DNA of 64,000 nt from Acholoe squamosa. Its lineage: Eukaryota > Annelida > Polychaeta > Phyllodocida > Polynoidae. Both the position numbers and the translations under genes were made by a program. Below are positions 43,967 to 52,017 of this stretch, in pieces. The DNA lies in NCBI GenBank assembly GCA_949317995.1, contig OX439043.1, positions 44,893,560 through 44,957,559 of the forward strand, read 5' to 3'. The notes beneath the pieces are model-generated. The model saw nothing but the letters and a program-made list of their open reading frames with translations. It was not told where the DNA came from and ran no database searches. Every line of letters starts with the position of its first letter. The stretch's first letter is position 1.

Positions 43967-45334
43967 ATGTCTTTTTTAAATGAAAATTTACATCATTGTA
44001 TAAGCTCGGAATTGGATTATAAATATATACCTCCTACTGATACTACAAGAATAAAAACATACTATGAAAAAATAGATCCTACAGCTTCACCAAACAGCAA
44101 CACTGTTCAATTTACATTAAAATCTAACAAAAAAGATTATGTTTCTTTACATAACAGTTACCTTTACATAAAAGCAAAAATATTGAAAGCAGATAAAACA
44201 GCACCTGACGCTCCAGCTAACGATGGAACTATAAATGATAATGCTAAAGTTTTTCCTGTTAATTATTTTGGTGCTACTATGTTTAAGAATGTAAAAGTTT
44301 TCGTAGGAGGAATAAGAATATCAGACAGCAATGATTTATATGGTTACAAATCAATAATAGAATTTACTTTAAGTTATGATCCTCTTACAGCTAAATGTTT
44401 AGGACCATTAAGTTTTTACATAAAAGACAATAAAGATTTCAATGAAGTTAACACTTTAACAGGTACAGCTCACAATGCAGGAGCTAAAAAAAGATATGAA
44501 AAAACAAAAAACGGAACATTGTTTGAAGTGCATGTAAGAATACATGACAGTCTTTTTTCACAGTCTAAATTATTACCTGGGGACTTGCCTCTTTCTATTG
44601 AATTAGATAGAGCAGATGAAACTTTTTGTTTAATGTCAAAAGTAGAAGCTCAAAAATATATTATAGATGTACAAGAAATAAACTTGTACGTGAAAAGAGT
44701 TAGATTAACAGATGATTTTCATCAAGAATTAGAAGAAGCAAGAGCTACTAATTTACCTATATGGGATATTCCTATCCATAAAATAGACATGAAATATGTC
44801 ACTTTCGGTCCTCAAAAAGCTATTCTTCAAGCTTCACATGTTGTGAATAACACACCTTTACCTAAAAGAGTCATAATTGGTCTCGTGCATTTAGATGGCT
44901 TCACAGGCACTCATAATCGTAATCCATTTAAATTTGAAAACTTTAAAGTTAAAGAAATAGAACTTAAAGTAAACGATGGAGGAACTCCTTTTTATCATTA
45001 TGAATTAGATTTTCCAAATAATATGTATAACATGGCTTATCTTGCTCTCCTTAAATCTACAGGAGATATATTCAGAAATGAAGCACAAAATGTAACCATA
45101 GACGAATTTAAAGAGGGAACAACATTATTTTGCTTTGATATTTCTAAAGACGGAGCAACATCAGAAACTTTTGAATTAACTGAAACTGGTACTTTAGGTT
45201 TTGTAATAAAATTAGAAGAAGAATTAGATCATGGAGTAGCGGCCATTGTATATTTAGAATATGATGAGATCATGAGATTAGACTCAAGTAATATGCTAAA
45301 ATTTAAGTCTGAATTAACTAACCTAACAAAATGA
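43967..45334 (+). CDS. Major capsid protein (double jelly roll, hexon-like)
   Basis: 455 residues. The N-terminus SSELDYKYIPPTDTTRIKTY followed by VQFTLKSNKKDYVSLHNSYLYIKAKI is the Polinton major-capsid signature. FKNVKVFVGGIRISDSND and YGYKSIIEFTLSY follow as in that family. Late strands include HYELDFPNNMYNMAYLALL. It would form the trimeric hexon-type capsomers of an icosahedral virion. Length is within the usual range and the frame is intact. It ends ATGA, overlapping the protease start. Confidence 0.88.
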   Translation: MSFLNENLHHCISSELDYKYIPPTDTTRIKTYYEKIDPTASPNSNTVQFTLKSNKKDYVSLHNSYLYIKAKILKADKTAPDAPANDGTINDNAKVFPVNYFGATMFKNVKVFVGGIRISDSNDLYGYKSIIEFTLSYDPLTAKCLGPLSFYIKDNKDFNEVNTLTGTAHNAGAKKRYEKTKNGTLFEVHVRIHDSLFSQSKLLPGDLPLSIELDRADETFCLMSKVEAQKYIIDVQEINLYVKRVRLTDDFHQELEEARATNLPIWDIPIHKIDMKYVTFGPQKAILQASHVVNNTPLPKRVIIGLVHLDGFTGTHNRNPFKFENFKVKEIELKVNDGGTPFYHYELDFPNNMYNMAYLALLKSTGDIFRNEAQNVTIDEFKEGTTLFCFDISKDGATSETFELTETGTLGFVIKLEEELDHGVAAIVYLEYDEIMRLDSSNMLKFKSELTNLTK

Positions 45335-45879
45335 ATGGAAAAGAAATAAATTTTTATCTAAATCTCATAAAAGAAGAAAAAAAAGGAGAATATGGAGTGT
45401 TTTCAGCAGATACCATACCTGAAGTGACGTATTACCCTACTAGTTACATAGTTAACACTGACAACAGTGATTCTCCTGGTGAGCATTGGGTAGCTTTATA
45501 TTATGAAAAACCTAATAAATTAGCTGAATATTTTGATTCATATGGATTTCTACCTCTTCGTGAAAGTTTTCTTAAAGCATTACCTGAAAAATATAAATAT
45601 TCAACTCATGCTATACAAGGTTTATTTTCTACAACTTGTGGACAATATTGTTTATATTATCTTGAGAAAAGAGCTAACAACATGTCCATGCAAGATATAA
45701 TATCTAGTTTCACGACTGATACAGACTGGAACGATAATAAAATAATAAATCATTTCAAAAAGAAAAAAATACCTGTGATAAAAGAAGCTCATTTCCCATA
45801 TCAAATTTGTCAAAGCTGCTTACCTAAAAACGATTTCTTAAATAACAATTACACTTTAAAATCCAAAAAATTGAAATGA
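45331..45879 (+). CDS. PRO: Adenain-type maturation cysteine protease
   Basis: 182 residues. The catalytic set of the adenovirus protease family is visible: His52 in GEHWVALYY, Asp69 in EYFDSYGFLP, the oxyanion Gln in AIQGLFSTTCG, and Cys103 in TTCGQYCLYYLEKR. It would cut capsid and core precursors such as the pVI-like protein during virion maturation. It is coupled by ATGA overlaps to the capsid gene before it and the membrane-protein gene after it. Confidence 0.9.
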   Translation: MNGKEINFYLNLIKEEKKGEYGVFSADTIPEVTYYPTSYIVNTDNSDSPGEHWVALYYEKPNKLAEYFDSYGFLPLRESFLKALPEKYKYSTHAIQGLFSTTCGQYCLYYLEKRANNMSMQDIISSFTTDTDWNDNKIINHFKKKKIPVIKEAHFPYQICQSCLPKNDFLNNNYTLKSKKLK

Positions 45880-46328
45880 CGGAATCAAACCTTTTAAGTA
45901 AAATCAATAATGCAACTAAAAAGAAACTACCAGCTATACAAGCAAGTAGTATTTTAGTTATGTTTGTCTTAGCTATAACAGGTATCATATATAATGAAAC
46001 ACAAAAAAAATATTCTTCTCCTTTACAAAAAGGAGATGAAATATTCCTATGTTGTACAGAAACTGGCAACATTTTTCGAAATGGAGAAAAAACACAAAGT
46101 TTTTTAACTTGTTACATAACAAACATAAATGAGAGAAAAAGCTGGTCCTATCCTTACTTAGGACAGTCTGTTTCAAATAATTCTCAAACAAACCAAAGCT
46201 CAAGAGTAAATCAGTTTACTGATATAATAACCATAAATTCCTCTCTTAAAAATAGATATGTTGTAATACATATACCTAAACAAAGAAAAATCACTGAGAT
46301 AAATACCACATCTCCAACTTACAACTGA
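45876..46328 (+). CDS. Small single-pass membrane protein, unknown
   Basis: 150 residues. There is one hydrophobic segment at ~24-39 (SSILVMFVLAITGIIY) after a short basic N-terminus, then a polar, Asn/Ser-rich domain with several N-glycosylation-type sites. Predicted topology is a signal anchor with either end outside. The ATGA overlap with the protease puts it in the capsid block, so a virion or assembly role is plausible. No family recognised. Confidence 0.6.
   Translation: MTESNLLSKINNATKKKLPAIQASSILVMFVLAITGIIYNETQKKYSSPLQKGDEIFLCCTETGNIFRNGEKTQSFLTCYITNINERKSWSYPYLGQSVSNNSQTNQSSRVNQFTDIITINSSLKNRYVVIHIPKQRKITEINTTSPTYN
46295..46302 (+). promoter_or_regulatory. TGAGATAA motif, 74 bp before the coiled-coil gene
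   Basis: Exact octamer. It lies inside the 3' end of the preceding reading frame, which argues that the word is kept for a regulatory reason rather than by spacer composition. Confidence 0.4.
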
Positions 46329-46376
46329 TTAAAAAATATCACGCTGATCCTATAAACAATAACTTATATTTTAAAT

Positions 46377-46799
46377 ATGGATTATTTAAAGATTCAATTA
46401 AACTATGAAAAAGAACGTAATGAAATCCTAGAAAAAATTTGTCACCATCAACACTCATACATTTGCTTGTTAGAAAAAGAGAAAACTGAATATCAAAACA
46501 AAATAAAAGAAGAAGAAGAAAAAAATTCTTCTCTCTCTTATAAAATAAAAGAGACAGAAAAAGAAGTCATGAGTATGTTAGCACATAGAAAAGCCTATGG
46601 CATAGCTAAAATGGAGAGAGAATACAGGAAAAGAAAAGGTCCGATTTACATAAACACTATAGTATCAGACAGTAATGATAAGGATGAAGAAGCTGCTGAA
46701 GATATAGATATAGTAGATCTCCCTCGTGAGAGTTTATTAAACATATATAGAAGTATACCTGATGAAGTGTTTTATGAAGAAAAACATGAATGTGATTAG
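46377..46799 (+). CDS. Coiled-coil protein, unknown
   Basis: 140 residues. Residues ~5-75 are a continuous charged coiled coil (EKERNEILEKI, EKEKTEYQNKIKEEEEK, KIKETEKEVMSML), then a basic patch (MEREYRKRKG) and an acidic C-terminus (DSNDKDEEAAEDIDIVDL). Coding potential is supported by its own TGAGATAA upstream and by an intact frame in an AT-rich region. No homologue recognised. Confidence 0.55.
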   Translation: MDYLKIQLNYEKERNEILEKICHHQHSYICLLEKEKTEYQNKIKEEEEKNSSLSYKIKETEKEVMSMLAHRKAYGIAKMEREYRKRKGPIYINTIVSDSNDKDEEAAEDIDIVDLPRESLLNIYRSIPDEVFYEEKHECD

Positions 46800-46829
46800 G
46801 TATACTTAATCACTGCTATATAATTCAAA

Positions 46830-47471
46830 ATGAGTTTTCAAACATACAGCATAAGAAATCTTTTAAAAAATAAGAACATCAGTGACGAAATAGCAATCAA
46901 ATATGTTAATGCTAAAAAAGAAAAAATTATATGCAATTCTGCTTTCTTAAACATACTCCTTGAACACTATAAACAAGTATTCAAGCATAGGCAAATAATA
47001 TCTGCAGCCTTTTTCGTTATAGGAGAAACAGTTTTTAATTATGCAGAAAAAATATGTCTTATAAAACGATTAAATATGCATGATTTATCAAAATTATCAG
47101 TTAAAGAAGCTATAGGTTATACCTTAAAATTCTTTTCTACTGAAGGTCTTAAAGATGAAAAAGACAAAAAAATTTGGGAAAATGCATTAGATCATCATTA
47201 TAAAAATAATGATCATCACCCTGAATACTATTCAGGTAAAAACATGGAAAAATATGCTTTAATTGAAAGTGTATTTGATATGATAGCCTGTCATATAGAA
47301 AAAGATTTGAAAATTAAAAATATAACTGTGAATGATATTTTAAACGGAGAAATTACCTTTCATGAAATGTTAAACATTAATCCAAATTTCTTTAGTAGAT
47401 ACACTATCGAAGACAGAGAAAAAGTAAATTTTTATCTTGCTTCGTGGAAAAGTATTCTATGTCAGCAATAA
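46830..47471 (+). CDS. DUF5662-like protein with conserved His motifs
   Basis: 213 residues. A helical N-terminus is followed by LNMHDLSKLSVKEAIGYTLKFF, then IWENALDHHYKNNDHHPEYY. This HD-spaced Lys/Ser motif and the H-x-x-N-x-HHPEY motif are the marks of the DUF5662 family, known to me from phages, bacteria and some large DNA viruses. Its function is unknown, but the His/Asp pattern suggests metal binding, perhaps an HD-like hydrolase. It lies 31 bp after a TGTGATTA word and 3 bp before the next small ORF. Confidence 0.6.
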   Translation: MSFQTYSIRNLLKNKNISDEIAIKYVNAKKEKIICNSAFLNILLEHYKQVFKHRQIISAAFFVIGETVFNYAEKICLIKRLNMHDLSKLSVKEAIGYTLKFFSTEGLKDEKDKKIWENALDHHYKNNDHHPEYYSGKNMEKYALIESVFDMIACHIEKDLKIKNITVNDILNGEITFHEMLNINPNFFSRYTIEDREKVNFYLASWKSILCQQ

Positions 47472-47474
47472 AAA

Positions 47475-47729
47475 ATGCTTAAAATAAAAAAATATATTAT
47501 TACAAATTCTGTAAATAAAAAAACAAAAACACAAATCACAAACATTAAATATACAAGTTTTACGATATCTTTACTGGCTATATATTTGTTTTTTACTTAC
47601 TGTATCATATATGAACTTATGCATATTGTAATATTATGTCCTTTTTTATATATCATATATAACCTTATGCATATTATATTATTTCTGTTTTTGCATCATA
47701 GTATACTTGTTTCCGATACTACTTTGTGA
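47475..47729 (+). CDS. Small hydrophobic protein, doubtful
   Basis: 84 residues, ATG preceded by AAAA. Two or three hydrophobic stretches with an internal repeat (CIIYELMHIVIL and LYIIYNLMHIIL). AT-rich DNA readily gives such frames and the 3' end runs into a 38-bp direct repeat, so this may be a chance ORF. Confidence 0.3.
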   Translation: MLKIKKYIITNSVNKKTKTQITNIKYTSFTISLLAIYLFFTYCIIYELMHIVILCPFLYIIYNLMHIILFLFLHHSILVSDTTL

Positions 47730-47784
47730 TACAGCTAACATAACCAGTTTCCGATACTACTTTGTGATACAGCTAACATAACCA
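47709..47784 (+). repeat. 38-bp direct repeat carrying TGTGATAC
   Basis: Two adjacent perfect or near-perfect 38-bp copies (47709-47746 and 47747-47784), each with GTTTCCGATACTACTTTGTG followed by ATAC. The TGTGATAC words (47725-47732 and 47763-47770) resemble the promoter octamer. The second ends 50 bp before the Death-domain gene. Confidence 0.8.
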
Positions 47785-47820
47785 ATCTTAACTTTACATC
47801 TGATTACATATAACTTCAAA

Positions 47821-48441
47821 ATGCCTTTGCCATCCTATTATTTCAATCAAGACTTAGGTTATTCTGATCAAGTCTTACAACAAATATCTGTACTGTTAGG
47901 TACAGACTGGATGAAACTAGGTATTTATCTAGGCATACCTGATCACCGTTTAGAAAATATTTTTAAGTCTAAAAAACCATGCGAAATGGCATTAGAAATG
48001 TTAAAAAAATGGTGGAGAAATGTTCCTCCATACAAGAGATGGGAGGAACTAGAAACAAGTTTTCTAGAAACTAGCAGAAGAGACTTAATAGAATTCACTC
48101 AAAAATATTTTGGCGAAAAATTATTGGAAAATTACCATACTGATTCCACTGCTATATATCTTTTCTTGAGCAAATTGAGCGAAAAAATACCATCAGACTG
48201 GAAATATATCGCTATTTATTTAAATATATCATATAAAGATATAAAAAATATTTCTTATGAACCTGAACGTGACTTAACTCAATATGCCTTCCAAGTGCTA
48301 AAAATGTGGCAAACATCTAAATACAGTGCAACTCACCATCTCATAAAAGCTCTGTCTGACATGAACAGAAAAGATGGTTTGAAAATTATCTTCGATGAAT
48401 TCGATAAAAGAACAGGAAGTGAACAAGCAGGCTTTAATTAA
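47821..48441 (+). CDS. Tandem Death-domain protein
   Basis: 206 residues with two Death-fold repeats. Repeat 1 (~15-90): LLGTDWMKLGIYLGIPDHRL, then ALEMLKKWWRNVPPYKRWEEL and RRDLIEFTQ. Repeat 2 (~110-195): IPSDWKYIAIYLNISYKDI, then AFQVLKMWQTSKYSATHHLI and RKDGLKIIF. Both keep the Death-domain order of dW..la..L, hydrophobic helix, mL..W and the final R-D/K-D helix. No enzyme domain is attached, so it is most likely a decoy or adaptor that binds host Death-domain proteins in apoptosis or innate signalling. Origin by capture from a host is likely. Confidence 0.7.
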   Translation: MPLPSYYFNQDLGYSDQVLQQISVLLGTDWMKLGIYLGIPDHRLENIFKSKKPCEMALEMLKKWWRNVPPYKRWEELETSFLETSRRDLIEFTQKYFGEKLLENYHTDSTAIYLFLSKLSEKIPSDWKYIAIYLNISYKDIKNISYEPERDLTQYAFQVLKMWQTSKYSATHHLIKALSDMNRKDGLKIIFDEFDKRTGSEQAGFN

Positions 48442-49241
48442 AATGTTAAATATCTTTGTGATAAGCTTTAATAACTACAATACAGTTAGTCATAACAATT
48501 TATTAGTTATAATATATTATCATGTTATCTGATTATAAGATTGCTTTAAATATCTTGTGATAAGCTTAAATAACTAAATATTATAATAAATAATACAGCA
48601 ACAATAGTAACAACTGTCATAGTTATAATTTTTTATCATATTGTCATCTAATCATAAGATTGCTTAAAATATCTTTATGATAACCTTAGATAACTGTATA
48701 TCATAACTAGTGATATAACAGTTGTAACAACTTACTATTATCATAATATAATATTGTTAACTGTTTATAACTGCTTTTAATATAGTTGTGATAAGCTGAG
48801 ATTGTAATAACTTGATATAGTTATAATTTTTTATCACATTGTCATCTAATCATAAGATTGCTTATGATGATCTTAAATAACTATATATCATAACTAGTGA
48901 TATAACAATTGTAACAACTTACTATTATCATAACATAATATTGTTATCTGTTTATAACTGCTTTTAATATAGTTGTGATAAGCTAAGAACTAAATAACTA
49001 TATATCATATAACAAGTAGTATAGCAATAATCATAAGTACTTAGTATTATACATACTATAGTTATAACATTATATTATATTATCGCTTTAAATATCGCTG
49101 AAATAAGCTTAGATAACTATATCATAACAAGTCATTAAGCAAGTCATAAGTACTTAGTATAGTTATAACTTCATATTATTACTGATATTAGTTATAACTT
49201 CATATTATTACTGATATCTTTATATATCAATATCAACAAAA
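48442..49241 (+). repeat. AT-rich spacer with repeated TGTGATAAGCTT words
   Basis: 800 bp, no gene. Degenerate units of ~110-190 bp carry TGTGATAAGCTT or close variants followed by A/G-ATAACT and ATATCATAAC. The octamer positions are 48457, 48556, 48676, 48787 and 48974, with a weaker TGAAATAAGCTT at 49099. It may be an upstream regulatory array for the dUTPase gene, or an origin or enhancer. Confidence 0.65.
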
Positions 49242-49922
49242 ATGGCATATTCACACGAGTCTTATTATGTAACACTTACGGATAACAGAAATACAGCATT
49301 AATAACACCATGCAAAACTCCTGTTACCACGCCTGATATAAATCCTATAAGTAAACCTGTGATATATTATATAAAAAATACAGAAAGAGCGATTGAACCA
49401 ACAAGATCAACTAAAGAATCTGCAGGATTTGATTTATACAGTGCTTATGATTATATTATTCCTGCTAAAGAAAGAATGTTGGTGAAAACTGATTTAACGC
49501 TTGCTATACCTCCAGGATGCTATGGTCGCATAGCACCTAAATCAGGTCTTGCAGTTCATCATTTTATTGATGTTGGTGCAGGAGTAATAGATGGAGACTA
49601 TAGAGGCACTGTTGCCGTCCTACTGTTCAATTTTGGTAATAAAAACTTTGAAATAAAACATGGAGATCAAATAGCTCAAATCATCATAGAAAGAATTTGC
49701 ATCCCTCACCTTGAAGAAGTGTCTGTTCTTAATGTAACTGAAAGAAACAAAAGAGGATTCGGATCAGGGAAAGAAAAAACAACTAATGAAACTGAAGAAA
49801 AACCAGTTGAAAAAATGGATGAAGAACCATCAAGAGAAAACCCTGTCAATGAAGAGGCTGCAGATGAAGAACAATTCTTTGATGCAGTTGAAGAACAAGC
49901 CTATGAAGAAAAATCAAATTAA
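49242..49922 (+). CDS. dUTPase (trimeric type) with acidic C-terminal extension
   Basis: 226 residues. Hydrolyses dUTP to dUMP and keeps uracil out of DNA. All five motifs are visible: motif 1 AGFDLYSAYD, motif 2 GRIAPKSGLA, motif 3 GAGVIDGDYRG (catalytic Asp present), motif 4 HGDQIAQIII, motif 5 RNKRGFGSGK. An N-terminal extension of ~40 residues and a Glu-rich tail of ~60 residues are unusual. After the stop, DNA encoding a near copy of the tail's last ~11 residues (AVKEQAYDEK) continues in another frame, so the tail was probably longer once. Probably active. Confidence 0.88.
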   Translation: MAYSHESYYVTLTDNRNTALITPCKTPVTTPDINPISKPVIYYIKNTERAIEPTRSTKESAGFDLYSAYDYIIPAKERMLVKTDLTLAIPPGCYGRIAPKSGLAVHHFIDVGAGVIDGDYRGTVAVLLFNFGNKNFEIKHGDQIAQIIIERICIPHLEEVSVLNVTERNKRGFGSGKEKTTNETEEKPVEKMDEEPSRENPVNEEAADEEQFFDAVEEQAYEEKSN

Positions 49923-50200
49923 GAATCAGCAAAAGAAAAAACGAGTCGATGCAGTTAAAGAACAAGCCTATGATGAAAAAGCATTAAAAATAAAAAAAAT
50001 CAACATCATATAAACCATTAATAAAATCAATGAAATGCCCTCCATCTCTCGATGTGAAATTATCCCTAATAAAAAAATTAAATAAAATCGAGTTATGTTT
50101 TTTATGCATACAATATAACAAACAAAATATCCTTGGGATAAACTAAAAAATCACACAATCTCTATGATAAACTAAAAAATCATACAACCAAAAAAACATA
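49923..50200. other. Spacer with remnant of the dUTPase tail
   Basis: Holds the out-of-frame repeat of the dUTPase C-terminal coding segment (about 49947-49982), two possible polyadenylation signals (AATAAA at 50068 and 50081) and two GATAAACTAAAAAATCA words before the next gene. Confidence 0.55.
50134..50141 (+). promoter_or_regulatory. TGGGATAA motif, 59 bp before the gene at 50201
   Basis: Seven of eight match to TGAGATAA at the common spacing. A second weaker copy (TATGATAA, 50163-50170) follows with the same downstream word. Confidence 0.4.
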
Positions 50201-50797
50201 ATGGACAACAAAGCAAAAGTAGATGAATGCTTGCTTTATATTTTACAAGATTCTGATTACAATGATCATTCACCTCGAAATAATATTTTTCCATATGAAA
50301 ACACTAAAATAATTACTTTTATTTTAAAAAATGAAATAGCAGAACTTTTTTTGAATAAATGGAAAAACGATGAAGTTCAAACTTCTTCACTTTTAAATGA
50401 AGTAATAAAAAACTTAAAAAAATTAATCAATGTCATGTATTACACAGATCACTTTGGAGTTAAATGGCAAACCCGAGATAATTCAAGATACAGCAAGATT
50501 TCAATAATATTCCATGGAAATAGTCGTATCAATGAAACTACTACAGTACTTAAGTCTAAAGAATATAAAAATTTTATCCAGTCATTGAAATCTGCGAATA
50601 TACTATTTTTAGATCAAACAATCACTTTCAGAAGTCAATTTCAAAGTATACTAGAACACATATGTAACTCATTCTCTGCCACTCTGTTCATAAATGATGA
50701 CTTAATTCTTTATTTTCCCGGCTGGAGACATATAAATGAATCAATACCAGCAGAAATTTATGATTTAGATCGTCTTTGGTATCCACTCTCTGTGTAA
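50201..50797 (+). CDS. Unknown protein
   Basis: 198 residues, soluble, mildly acidic, with no signal peptide or membrane segment. Segments such as YYTDHFGVKWQTRDNSRYSK and ATLFINDDLILYFPGWRHI look like mixed alpha/beta structure. No motif recognised. It is supported as real by an intact frame, an upstream TGGGATAA at the usual distance and position between two similar small genes. Confidence 0.55.
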   Translation: MDNKAKVDECLLYILQDSDYNDHSPRNNIFPYENTKIITFILKNEIAELFLNKWKNDEVQTSSLLNEVIKNLKKLINVMYYTDHFGVKWQTRDNSRYSKISIIFHGNSRINETTTVLKSKEYKNFIQSLKSANILFLDQTITFRSQFQSILEHICNSFSATLFINDDLILYFPGWRHINESIPAEIYDLDRLWYPLSV

Positions 50798-50896
50798 CAC
50801 GGTTGCTAAGGTATGCGCTACAAATCGAGTAAACACTCGTTACTAAGTGTAGCTATGACAACATAACATAGCAACATAATTCATTGCGTCAAAAAA

Positions 50897-51436
50897 ATGG
50901 CTGACAACGAAACTATAATGAATAACATTGAATCATCAACCTCAGAAGATGAAACAAGTTCAGAAGAAAGTCATCATCGGTATGAAACCAATTTCACAGT
51001 GCGAGCACATAGTTACACGGATCAAGGTGAAGTGAAAACGTGTTTGCGAGGATGTTATAACATTTCCTACAATCTCGATTTAGTTGTTATGTACGATGAC
51101 GTGCCGCACGAAGACAACACACTCGTATACTTGGATGTAAAAGAAGAACAAAAGATCGAAATTTTCGAAGAAGAATGGACAGAACTCTCATCTAAAATGG
51201 ATCAAATAAAACATCTGTTTAGTTCGAACGTTAACATGAACTCTAAAATTGAAATAGAAGGTTTCACTGTCACCAAATTAAACTGGGATACGTTACTGTT
51301 CGCATCAAAGAACATTGAAAGCCACTTCATGTTAAAACCAAATCAGTTAGATAAACTGAATACTGCCATGGAAGACATTCAAGACAAAGAACTTTTTGAC
51401 TATCTTGATATACTGTACATTTTAGAAGAAGAATAA
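50897..51436 (+). CDS. Unknown acidic protein, possibly PC4-like
   Basis: 179 residues, starting after AAAAAA. The N-terminus is a Ser/Glu-rich acidic stretch. The rest alternates strands and a helix twice (EEQKIEIFEEEWTELSSKM; GFTVTKLNWDTLLFAS then LKPNQLDKLNTAM). That strand-then-helix pattern recalls the PC4-like protein at 38772, but similarity is weak and I give it only as a possibility. No TGAGATAA was found upstream. Its base composition is less AT-rich than neighbours, which could mean a later acquisition. Confidence 0.5.
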   Translation: MADNETIMNNIESSTSEDETSSEESHHRYETNFTVRAHSYTDQGEVKTCLRGCYNISYNLDLVVMYDDVPHEDNTLVYLDVKEEQKIEIFEEEWTELSSKMDQIKHLFSSNVNMNSKIEIEGFTVTKLNWDTLLFASKNIESHFMLKPNQLDKLNTAMEDIQDKELFDYLDILYILEEE

Positions 51437-51546
51437 GAAAAACAGAATCCTAAAGGTAAAACACACTTCTTAATGTCTCTGAATGATATAAATGTCTCTG
51501 TGAATGCACACTTCTTAATAGTCTTAAAGTACAGTCAATAAAAAAA

Positions 51547-52017
51547 ATGGGAAACAAACCTGTTTTAGGATATACTAGATATGATTCCAATACATTTCCT
51601 CTAAGCAAAGAAAAAACTAACGCTGTAGGATTTAATTTATATAGTGCTTTCAGTTATATAATTCCAGCCAAAGAAAAATGTTTAATTGAAACAGGCATCA
51701 AAGTTGCTGTCCCTACTGGGTATTATGCACGTATAGCACCATTAAGTGGGCATAGGTTTAAGTATACAGATGTTAAGGCAGGAATCATAGACAATGATTA
51801 CAGAGGACAAATTCATATCCTTTTTTTAAATTTTGGTGAAAAAGAATATAAAATAAATTGTGGAGATCCGATTGCACAACTTGTGTTGGAAAAAATATAT
51901 AATATTACATTAAAAGAATCTAACAAACTCAAAGATACTCCTTATTCGAAAATATGTTTCCAATTAAGACACAGCAAAATATATGAACAATGGCGTAAAG
52001 AAACACATATGTCCTAA
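51547..52017 (+). CDS. Degenerate dUTPase paralogue, probably non-catalytic
   Basis: 156 residues, clearly related to the dUTPase at 49242. Motif 1 reads VGFNLYSAF (Asp to Asn), motif 2 ARIAPLSGHR (altered), motif 3 AGIIDNDYRGQ (Asp kept), motif 4 CGDPIAQLV (Arg/His changed), and motif 5 (the Phe-Gly lid) is absent; the C-terminus is unrelated. Loss of the lid and base-recognition changes argue against dUTP hydrolysis. A binding, regulatory or decoy role is possible. It is the last gene before the right terminus. AATAAA lies at 52066. Confidence 0.75.
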   Translation: MGNKPVLGYTRYDSNTFPLSKEKTNAVGFNLYSAFSYIIPAKEKCLIETGIKVAVPTGYYARIAPLSGHRFKYTDVKAGIIDNDYRGQIHILFLNFGEKEYKINCGDPIAQLVLEKIYNITLKESNKLKDTPYSKICFQLRHSKIYEQWRKETHMS

